Part shown: positions 28,701-40,700 of the stretch, in pieces
Layout: every line of letters begins with the position of its first letter
Position numbering within the stretch: position 1 is the stretch's first letter
Origin: Chiridota heheva
Lineage: Eukaryota; Echinodermata; Holothuroidea; Apodida; Chiridotidae
Reading direction: 5' to 3'
NCBI GenBank assembly: GCA_020152595.1
Contig: JAIGNY010003238.1
Location: 432,501-496,500 of the forward strand
Length of the DNA stretch: 64,000 nt
Notes under the pieces: generated by a model
What the model was told of the DNA's origin: nothing
Databases searched by the model: none
Seen by the model: only the letters and a program-made list of their open reading frames with translations
Made by a program: the position numbers and the translations under genes

Positions 28701-31700
28701 GAATTCCCCATGTGTTCTTTCTGATGAACAAAGGGAGTTATGAAAAGGAAATCTTACTTTAAAGGAATCTTTTGACTGTATAAAGACAACCGCTCAGAAT
28801 AAAACCCCTGGTTTGGATGGGTTGCGTGCCAAATTTTATTTAGTTTTCTGGAAAGAGGTTGGACATCTTGTGGTTAATATATTAAATTATGGCTTTAATT
28901 TGGGGTTTTTTATCTGATGAACAAAGCAAAGGGGTCATTTTACTTATTCCTAAAGCCGATAAAGATAACTGTAATATTAGTAACTGGATACCAATAATGA
29001 GGATTATAAAATTGGTGCTCAATGCATAAAGAAACAATAAAATGACATTGTTCACACAGACCAAACAGGTTTTATGAAGGGATGGTACATTGGAGAGAAT
29101 GTTTGCCTTGTATTTGTACAATAAGTTATTATAAAACAAATAAAGTTCCAGAGTTTTTGTTGTTCATTGACTTTGAAAACGCTTTTGATTGTTTAAATTG
29201 GACTTTTATTTATTACGTGCTAAACGTCTTTAATTTTGGTTGTAATCTTATTCTTAGGGGTTAAAATATCCTATTGTAATGTTACTGCTTGTGTGCTATG
29301 GCCATTCAACCATTTTTTTTCAAATGAATCGTGGTGTGCATCAGGGTTGCCAACTTAGCCCGTACTTGTTTACTCTCTGTGTTGAGAGTTCTTGCCATTA
29401 TGATAAGACTTAATCATAGTATAAGAGGTTTAAGAATTTGTAATAAGGAATTAAAAATCTCGCAGTTTGCTGATGATAAGACATTATATCTGGATGGTAG
29501 TAAAGACACATTTTTGAATGTAATTAGCACTCTCTGACTTTGTTTAAAGATGCATCTGGCCTTAGATAAGTCGTTTGTTTCCTCTTGGTGTTTTCGTAAA
29601 CAATTGACCTGCTTTTATTAATGATTTTGTTTTGAAAGTTTCTCACAGTCAATAAGGTTTTTAGGCATTAATATCTCCAATAATGATTTCTTTGCATTGA
29701 ATTATCTCTCCTAGCTGTCACAGTTGAAGTCAAATTTGAGATTTTGGTCACAGCATGATCTTACTTCATTTGGGAAAATTATTCACATGAAAAGTATAGC
29801 TCTCTCTCTCAGCTTATCTAGCTACTGTGCCTCCCAATCCTCTGATAACATTTTTCACTGAGTTAGATAACATGTTTTACAGCTTCATTTGAAGAAAAAA
29901 AAAAACTAGATAAAATCAAACATCTTGTGTAAATTAATATTTTTGAAGATGGTGGTGTAAAAATGGTCCATTTGGATTTTTTTTTAAATTTATTGAAAAT
30001 AAGTTAGATAAAGCTCTATTATCATAATCAAAATTCTTCTTGGGGTTTAATTTTTATTGTTTTGTCTTATTACCATTTGGTAAGACCTTCTTTTTACACT
30101 GTTATTTTAGTCACGTGTGATATAAGCTAGCATAACGTGAGGTGGAAACAGCATTAGGGCAAAGATAAGGACTAACAAGCAGAAAGCTAATTAGAAATAG
30201 TTTGTAGGGCATTTGAACAAGGATGTTTGGTCCTATAGACCACACATTCTTTTTAGTCATTCAACAATCAAAACCTTGAAATAAAAGTGTAATTTCATTT
30301 TGGCTTTTAGATGCCATAAGCAAGCTCACATATCATCATCATCAACATACACACTCATTGCACAATAATGGAGGTCCATATTTATTTTTTTACAATAAAA
30401 TTACCTTGAGAATAACAATTATAAGAATAAGAATTACCTTGAGGAAGCAACACTACCAGTAATGAGGAAGCAACACTACCAGTAATGACAAAGCAACACT
30501 ACAGGTAGTGAGGAAGCAACACTACCAGTAGTAAGGACCACTACTGGTAATGAGGAAGCAACACTACTGGTAGTGAGAATGCAACACTACCGGTAGTAAG
30601 AAAGCAACACTACCGGTAGTGAGAAAGCAACACTACCGGTAGTGAGAAAGCAACACCACCGGTAGTGAGGACTACTACTGGTAATGAGGAAGCAACACTA
30701 CCGGTAGTGAGGACCACTACTGGTAATGAGGAAGCAACACTACCGGTAGTGAGAAAGCAACACTACCGGTAGTAAGAAAGCAACACTACCGGTAGTGAGA
30801 AAGCAACACTACCTGTAGTGAGAAAGCAACACTACCGGTAGTGAGAAAGCAACACCACCGGTAGTGAGGAAGCAACACCACCGGTAGTAAGAAAGCAACA
30901 CTACCGGTAGTGAGAAAGCAACACTACCTGTAGTGAGAAAGCAACACTACCGGTAGTGAGAAAGCAACACCACCGGTAGTGAGGAAGCAACACCACCGGT
31001 AGTGAGGAAGCAACACCACCGGTAGTGAGGAAGCAACACCACCGGTAGTGAGGAAGCAACACTACCGGTAGTGAGAAAACAACACTACCGGTAGTGAGAA
31101 AACAACACTACTGGTAATAAAGAAGCAACACTACTGGTAGTGAGGAAGCAACACTACTGGTAGTGAGGAAGCAACACTACCGGTAGTGAGGAAGCAACAC
31201 TACCGGTAGTGAGGAAGCAACACTACCGGTAGTGAGGAAGCAACACTACCGGTAGTGAGAAAGCAACACTACCGGTAATGAGGAGGCAACACTACCAGTA
31301 ATGAGAAAGCAACACTACCGATAGTGAGGAAGCAACACTACCGGTAGTGAGGAAGCAACACTACCGGTAGTGAGGAAGCAACACTACCGGTAATGAGGAG
31401 GCAACACTACCAGTAATGAGAAAGCAACACTACCGGTAGTGAGGAAGCAACACTACCGGTAGTACAAAAATGTGACCCCCGCACAGGCCTAAAACCTCTT
31501 CAACAAAAAGGAAAATCTGGCTTACCAAGTTAAAATGAAATTGAGTTAATCTATGCAAAAAATAAAATGTCTTTACCAAAGTAACTATTGAGGCTCACTC
31601 CCACAGAGTCCTCTCGCAGTGCTGTGTAGTAGGTTTTGAAGTCTACAGCTGTTGAGGCCATAGCGCCCCTCCAATCCCCAGCCCCAGGTGCACCAACAAT

Positions 31701-34700
31701 GTATTCTGACTTCTCCCCTGACCTATCAATAGGACCACCGAGCTGTCAAAAAATGAAGAAGTTTGCAATTACTGGAAACATGCAAGAGTGTAGAGTTGCG
31801 GCTGACAGGTAGAACTAAACCACTCACCAAAGTGTAAGGTGTAAGGTCCAGAATCCTGACTAGGAACCCCTTCATGGTGTTTGGGGAGGAAGTTAATTAA
31901 ATTCTGTATTTTACATTTGACAACATAAACCCTCTTAATATTTCTGTCAGATTGCTCAAGCAAACATCATTTTGAAATTTCTAAACAAGGATAAAAAAAT
32001 AATGGAAATCATTCATATTATCAAGCTATTAACTGCGGTATCGCCATGTGCTTAACCATGGATATGCAATGGGATCTCATTAGAACTCCCTTGTTTAACA
32101 TGTACAATGTTACCTACAGTGTATATAACCAAATTGTATATTTTAAAATAGGAAAAGAGCACAGGAATTCATTCATACAAAGCCTGGAGTACACTGTATT
32201 TTAAAGATAATCCGTACGGGAAGACTTGAATAATGATTTCTGTCCATACAAATGGATTAGGATTTTAAGTGAGGCTGCAATTTGAAGGGTAATTTTTGAA
32301 CCATGCTCTGGCTTGTGCCCACTTTTTGCATAGCTCAACCCCTTAAACGAATATTCCTGTGAATATTTTTCTTTTTCACATATATGATAGACAATTTGGT
32401 CTAAGAATCATGTTAATATTTTTTTCCGCTTAGGAGTTATTGCATTTCAAAGATTGTGCAAGTGTGTTCAAAAGTGACCTGACAGTGTAAAGTGTGATGT
32501 CATAAAGGCAGGTCCAACACAATTCGTATGTATTTTTATGAAACAAAACAATGATTATCTTTTACTACAGAGTGTAAAACTTATGTGCAGATCGCCAATG
32601 CATTTTGTTATAAAGTGTATGTTACAGTTATACCCCATCTAAATCAATACACAAAATATGCTTCCAGAAATTTAGGAAGAGGCAAATTATTCCCAAAGAA
32701 AAACACAGAACACACTAGCACAATCTTTGAAATGCAATAACTCCTAAACAGAATAAGATATCAGCATGGTTTTAACACCAAATTGTTTCTTGAATAGTTC
32801 TCTATCATATATATATATATACATATACACACATATATATATATATATATTTTTATATATATATATATATGAAAATGAAAATTCATGGAAATAATCCTTT
32901 AAAAGGGTGCTGATCTAAAAACCAAGTTACTTGATAATTATTGGAATATGATTAAAAACCTACCCAATCCTAAAATACACGTAGATAAATGTACATGACT
33001 CTTCTTACCCTTGTGATAGCCAAGCCAGTTCCTGCTTGACAATATCCGAATGCATCTTTGCCGAGACCTTTTCCCTTGCATGGAAACCAGTCCTTCCCGG
33101 TGTCTTCAGCTTCCAGGTCTTTGTTGAGCAAGAAGCACTTCCCCAAGGGGCTGATTTCGGTGTCAGACTTCTCTTTATATCGATGAGCACATGCCTGAAA
33201 TAGCAGATAAATGAAAATACCAGGTACAAATCATAACACATGTAAGGTTTATGGCCATTGCTTGTCACATACATACAGTAGCGTATCAGAGAATGGGCCA
33301 AGAGGACTCCTGTTCACATTCGGAGTGCGATTGCGGAATTCCTGCACATATTATCCAATTCTCCACCAAATATAATTAGGTGGGGAGTTCCGCTAAAATA
33401 AAAAAATAAAAATTTAAATTGGCGTAAAAAAAAAAGAAGCCAAATTTGGCCTTTTGTTGACATTTTTGCCTTTTGGAGGTTTTCCAAATAAGTTACCTCT
33501 CCTATAAAAAAAAAAAAAAAAACAAGAGGGTAAACCCCCCCCCCCCCATCCCTACAAAAAATATAAATGAACTAGTGTGAACACTGGCTAAACCCTTAAA
33601 ATAATCCTTTAAATTAGTCCCTCCCCAAAAAAATCGGTTTACTGGTAATTAAGTTTCCCACACAAGTTCCTGCTAATCTGAAAATCCCCTTCAATTTCCC
33701 GGTGATTTCCTTCAATTTCTGGAAATTTTCTTCATTTTCTGAAAATTTTCTTCAATTTCAGGAATTTTTGGCATTTTCGGGAAACTTTGGCCTGTTTTCT
33801 GGACTTTTGGGCCATTTTTCAGCAAATTTTTTGCCAAATTTGAGGGAATTTTACCAAACTATTTACTTGACCAGTCTAAGTACGTACGGAAATAGGCCAC
33901 ACCCACCATAGGAATATGGTATATAGGTGGGGCAAACAAACCTCAAATCTGCAATCATGCATGCCCAATGACACTGACATTTAGTGGTTCATGCATGTGG
34001 CCTGCTGCAACTTTGATTCATTTATGTGACTTCTCTGGATCTTTAGCATTTTTAGCAATAGGAATAAACAAAATTCCGTTTGCTAACCGTTCTGGGTGAC
34101 GGGAATCGGATTTACAAAGCCTGTAGTGTGCCCGTAGATGCAATTTTTGTTCACCATTTAGTTGTCACTCAGTCTTATCTGCTGCAGAAATTTGTTTTGA
34201 GCAGTATATTGCATTGACTGCATTGACTAGCAAGTATAACAGTACCAGTACTGCATAGGATTTTTGCCGGACTTAGTTATGCAGATTTTGTTGCTAGGCA
34301 AATTTATGCAGTGATTGGTTGAAAAAGCTATCAATCAACTAAGTCAGAGAGGTTATTTATTTTAGCACATTTTTCAATTTTATGTTAATAGTTTTCCAAA
34401 TTCACCTCCCAACCGGGCAGAAAGCATGCAACCAGGAAGGTGAAATCTGCTCGTGGAGAGGAGAGGAGGGGGCAGCTCTGCTCCCCGCTTTCTATGCCTC
34501 TGCCTACAAAGCTTCTTATAGAAAAAAATTGTCTGAAATTTGATCGACATCTCCCTACGGATAAATCACCACAGAGAATACTTACAGCAACTCGTCCTCC
34601 TTTGCCTTGGCTTCTGACAGTCACCCCTAACCATTCATTATCTTTAAGTTTATCTGTATCTGCATCTGAAATGACATAAAGATACCAAAAATGATATTTT

Positions 34701-37700
34701 TAAACATTTTAAGCTTTTGCATTTGGTTTTCAAATTAAGTGCTTTGAGTAGAACATAAATGCTACCACATCTGGGCGGTATCATTGCACTACATCCATAT
34801 ACATGTATGTACTGTACTGTTGTTTTACTGTATGTTCAGAAGGACTGGGAAGCAATTATGTTAATCCTTCCAATAATCATAATTTCTAGTAATTTCTACA
34901 AGAATATAGAAATCACTAAAGTAAGCAAACAGTAATACATGCTATTCGATCATTTATGATGTCATCGACGAACGTTACTCCATTCAAACATCAGATGTGT
35001 TGTCTTTTTCTTTCAGTGCACGTTGCTTTTTAGTATAGACCATGTGTACATTTTCAATTAGAATATCACAATATTTTTCAAGAAAACTGTCTTTTTCTTT
35101 CAGTGCACGTTGCTTTGTATAGACCTTTTCAAATCCGAATCGGTAATTTCCAGAACACTTAATTTATGTCACATGGCCGAGATTCATGTGTACATCATGG
35201 ACCAATCATATATAGTGCTGTCACGATATGGTTGTATTACATATCGACTATCTTGGAGTAAAGTATCGCAATATATTGGAATATCGCAATATTTTTCAAG
35301 AAAACTGACTCACAACACAAATTGTTAATATCAATGCTTCTATATTTATGTATGCATATGAATGATGAACACAGGAGACAACAATGATTTTCATCTAGCA
35401 GACGACATGATCGCGTAACTATTACGTTCTAGATTCCATCTCACATCGCATGCACATATTTGGTATTTCAGCCAACGTGAGAGGCATTTTTTGGGCCAAT
35501 TTTTCATTCTTTTTGCCAATCTACATCGGAGCATGCCAGTGTGGGGTGAAGGAGGACGATTTTTAATTAGTTCATATTTTTTTTAATTTCACAATATTTT
35601 TGCATGTTTTAAAAGTTTATTCAGAAACGATCATGGCCTAAACTTGCGTTTTCGATTTACTACTGTAACATTAAAACCATAACATACAAACTACATGTAG
35701 CCTAGCCTAGTTGTGCGAAAATTTCTTAGTTCTGTATTAGTTTTTAATGTCGCGATATGTGTTAAAAAGCATTTTTTTTGTCGTGGAAAAAGAAATATCG
35801 CAATAATCCACATATCATTACAGCACTAATCATACACTGGGGGAATTTTGGCCATCTGCACAATTCACTATAAATCTTTATTATTGCACAAGCTATAAAG
35901 AATAATAAAGGACATTACAATTCTAAGTCATAATTGTGATTTCATGGAATTCTTTTCATTTGAAAAAATAGTGTAGAATATTTTATTTCCTCAAAAATAA
36001 AATTTACAATAATGGTTTCCAATCTGTTCTTGTAACTTATATTTGAATTATGAAAAATGTTTGATTAAGTTTCAAAATAATACATCAAGATTAGTACAGG
36101 AGTACTGTGAACGAACGAAACTGTCTTAGTTTAACGACTGGGTTTCACGGCTACAGGCCGTGCTACAAAGTCAAAATAATTATACAAGTGCAAAAATGAA
36201 CGAGGAACGAGCACGGAGTGCTGTGATGATATCATAACGATGACTGAAGACTCAGTTCAAAAGTCATTTCTATGTGGGCAAGAAAAATCATTTTTAAGTT
36301 CAATAACTTCTTCCAGGAATGAGATATCAATATGTTTTTTTTTACCAATCTGTTTCTTAAATTCTTCTCTACCAGATACAGTACATGAAAATGAAATTCC
36401 ATGGGAATATTCCTTTAAAGGATTAGTTCTGTGGTCATTCAAGTTAGTCTGATATAAAGAGGACTTAAAAAGAAAGACAAACAAAATGGGGGAAGAAGGC
36501 ATTCAAAAATCTTATTCCAAATAAACAAGTCTCATTTGTAAAGACAGTAGAAATTAAGTAGACAGTTAACGTTGATGCCCTCATCCTCATTTTCTTAATA
36601 ATTGTTACTTTACTTTCAAGAAAAGTAATACAAAAAATTTACTAATTATTTTTTATTCGTTAATGTTTTCAGGTTGCAAATTAGACTTTCTTTACTAGAT
36701 TCTGTTTCATTACTTTCCTACCATATCCGATGCTTTTTAAACCTCAAATTCTGAGGAAAAATACAAAAGAATATGTAAAGACTTCAAGGAATGGAAAGAT
36801 GTGGCAGCACGACTAATCCAGTTTCTACAAATGAGACAGAACTCTTAAATTGAATAACTCATTAAAGAAAAAAGACTTTTAAAATCTTTTCTTCACCATA
36901 GTGTTTCTTGAAACTTGGTCCTCCTCTTACATATAAGATGGATTTGCTGAACTAATTATTTTCTGCTAAATGCAGGAATCGTCAAAATGGAGATTCTGCA
37001 CAACTTTAAACTTGAATAACTCATTAACGAAACAAGATTTTTCAATTTTTTTCTTCACCATTTTGTTTTCTTTTGATCAGTCCTCTTCCATATAAGATGT
37101 ACAGTACTTGCTCGACCACTAAACCAATCTATTTCTGTTATAATGCAGAATTGTCAAAACGGAGATTCCAAAATACAAGTTTGTCCTAACAAGTTTACCA
37201 ATACCTGCAATATTTTGAACCCATTTCTTTTGACAGCGTATTTTGAACACATCTCTTTTGATAGCCTATTTTGAACGCATCTCTTTTAATAGCCTATTTT
37301 GAACGCATCTCTTTTGACAACCTATTTTAAACACATCTCTTTTGATAGCCTATTTTGAACGCATCTCTTTTGACAGCCTATTTTGAACGCATCTCTTTTG
37401 ATAGCCTATTTTGAACGCATCTCTTTTGACAGCCTATTTTGTTTCATGCAATAATAGTCTGCACAAACAGTACAATGTATTTATTTTGTAACATTTCTTG
37501 CAACTTAATGTTGCAATTTACCAATAAGGAAGTGTTAATCAAATAGCTCTAAATTGAGCCTCCTGATATTGGCATTCCATCTCACTTATTTGTATGACTG
37601 CATCAAGTCACTCAGGAATTTTAAGCTCTCACAAATGATCTACACACTACCCACCCTATTAAATAAATGACCAGCTGGGGTACCTATGGAATACATCCTA

Positions 37701-40700
37701 GGTCATAAATGTCAAAAGTTACAATGACAGGCCAATGTGGATAAACAAATACAAATCTACAGAGTGCAAACTTGTCTTAAAACACAAAAACTACAATTCT
37801 TAAATGTCTGCTATAAACACATCTTTTTCAGGTATATGAAATGGATGAAACAATTGCTTGAATTATTTGAATCATCTGTATTTAATAATCTAAATTACAG
37901 GCTGTAATGGGCATGCAGGAACTTTCCTGACTTTCAATATATTTTGGAAAACCTAGAAGCTAGGATTTGTCACCTTTTTTTTTATTTTATAGAATATTAC
38001 TGAACGCACTCTAATTTGTAACAACAGCTTCTATTACACACTTTGCAACCAAAGGCAAACAGGCTTAAAGAGTATTTTACCCACATCATTTTTTTAATTC
38101 ATATTTTGCAAAAGTTTGTCCCATCTTTGTTAGATTTACATGTAGTGACAATCTAGCAGTCTCGATGACTTTTTTTGTTGCTTTTTCTGCTATTTGGGTT
38201 CGCTGCACTGCCCCTTTTTTCAGTATTAGACCTAATTTTCATTCCTCATTCATTCAATGTATCCATCCAAAATATATATGTATAATAATCATTTTCATTA
38301 ATTCATTCATTCATTTATAGAGTTTATCCATGCTTACATTAGAGGTAGACATGCGCTGTTCTAATATTGCTATTATGCACTTTAGTTATGACTCATTTTT
38401 CAATTTAAATCATTTATGAGACCAACTTAAATGAAATATCTACAGGAATGAGTAAGCTTGCCTTTTCATCGCTACAAGACTCACACAGCTCTAGGGGAAA
38501 TATAAAGCTTTTGATGGATTTTCCTAAAATCCAGTACAGTTTGATCTCTTCTTGATGCAAGTTTTAAACAAAACAGTGAGTCAGTACTTAATTATACATA
38601 ATATATAATATATATACAATAACATAATATAATATACTGTTTAATCATGGTGTACACAACAGCAGAGATACAAGATCATTTCTTTTGAAAGATCCAAGTA
38701 ATTTATTGTTTCTTAAATTCACGAGAATACAGCTCTATTGTTTTAACAATTAAAGGATGGACCTTTGTTAAACTTAAAAGACATGCAAAATAACAATCAA
38801 AATATATACACAATGAAACAAAACTTTTGAAAAACTTGGGAAATGTGTAATGGTAATAATCCAGACCTCTGGACAGTGGACAGGTTAGTTTAAACCATCA
38901 AACCTCAAGGGTTTATAGAGCTGGTGCTTATACCCAGTTACCATATGGTGCTTAGCAGTACTTGACTTCCCTTGATGGGACACTAGTCCATCACAGCTTA
39001 ACTCCAAAGCTGAAACTGGTACTCATTTCACAGCTGCGTGAACTAGAGTAAATGGAATTAACGTGTTTTGCTCAAGAACAGAGCAAAGCACCCTGGCTGA
39101 AATTTGACCCGGTACCTTTTGAGTTTGAGACCAACACCCTAATTACTGGGCTATTGCACTACCAACAGGTTACTTATGGCAAAAAGACAAAATTGACTTT
39201 TAATCTAAAATCTATGAAAACGAGCAAAGAAATTCCACAAAAAAAAAGCTCCCTAAATTAATACATGATTTCAAATTTAAAGAGGGAGGCTTGTCTCAGT
39301 TCATACATTGTTGGTCTCTGTAAAACTGGGGGATGCAGAGCTTTTGACGTCACTTCCCGTTCTGGAACGTACACGATCCCTGTCTGTTTGTACATGTTTA
39401 TCCATAGTGTTGAGTTTGTGAAGATTCAATCATAGTGCATAATGTTTTTACTATACCGGAAACTTGTTTTTTCAACATATTTGTCAGAAAGAAAAATATG
39501 TAAGTTAAAAAGAATATACTACAATAAGCAGTCACCAGACAAAATTACAATGAGTGAAAAAAGAAAAAGAAAAATTCGAGAAATAATGTTTCTGGTGGGA
39601 TTTGAACCTAAGACTGTTGGTTCAAAAAAGATCCAAAGTTCATCGCCTTAAAGGAGTACTAGACCGAATTTGTTTTTGCGAATTTCACAAATATACCATC
39701 CACAACAGATCGATAAACTTCATGCCTCCATAGCCCACAGACAACATGAGGGCTAAGGTCACTTGAATATTCATTTTAACAAGAAAATTGTAATACCGTT
39801 GCATGCCAGATAAGCATTTGAATTTTTGGGGGATCCCCCTAAAAATACACCCTCACTTTTCTAGTGCGCCTTTAACTTTAAGCGAATGGGCTATATAAGC
39901 ACTATCAATGATTGGGGTTTTATTTGATATAGATCGTCAAATAAGGGCCAACGAATCCGCAGCAATTGGTTGAAATTTAACCAAGGAATCTGCAGCAATT
40001 GGTTGAAATTTAACCAAGGAATCTGCAGCAATTGGTTGAAATTTAACCAAGGAATCTGCAGCAATTGGTTGAAATTTAACCAAGGAATCTGCAGCAATTG
40101 GTTGAAATTTAACCAAGGAATCTGCAGCAATTGGTTGAAATTTAACCAAGGAATCTGCAGCAATTGGTTGAAATTTAACCAAGGAATCTGCAGCAATTGG
40201 TTGAAATTTAACCAAGGAATCTGCAGCAATTGGTTGAAATTTAACCAAGGAATCTGCAGCAATTGGTTGAAATTTAACCAAGGAATCTGCAACAATTGGT
40301 TGAAATTTAACCAAGGAATCTGCAGCAATTGGTTGAAATTTAACCAAGGAATCTGCAGCAATTGGTTGAAATTTAACCAAGGAATCTGCTGCAATTGGTT
40401 GAAATTTAACCAAGGAATCTGCAGCAATTGGTTGAAATTTAACCAAGGAATCTGCAGCAATTGGTTGAAATTTAACCAAGGAATCTGCAGCAATTGGTTG
40501 AAATTTAACCAAGGAATCTGCAGCAATTGGTTGAAATTTAACAAGGAATCTGCAGCAATTGGTTGAAATTTAACCAAGGAATCTGCAGCAATTGGTTGAA
40601 ATTTAACCAAGGAATCTGCAGCAATTGGTTGAAATTTAACCAAGGAATCTGCAGCAATTGGTTGAAATTTAACCAAGGAATCTGCAGCAATTGGTTGAAA

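Noticed and set aside
30441-31463. CRISPR-like array of short repeats
   Set aside because: Units are contiguous without unique spacers, and the context is a eukaryotic intron.
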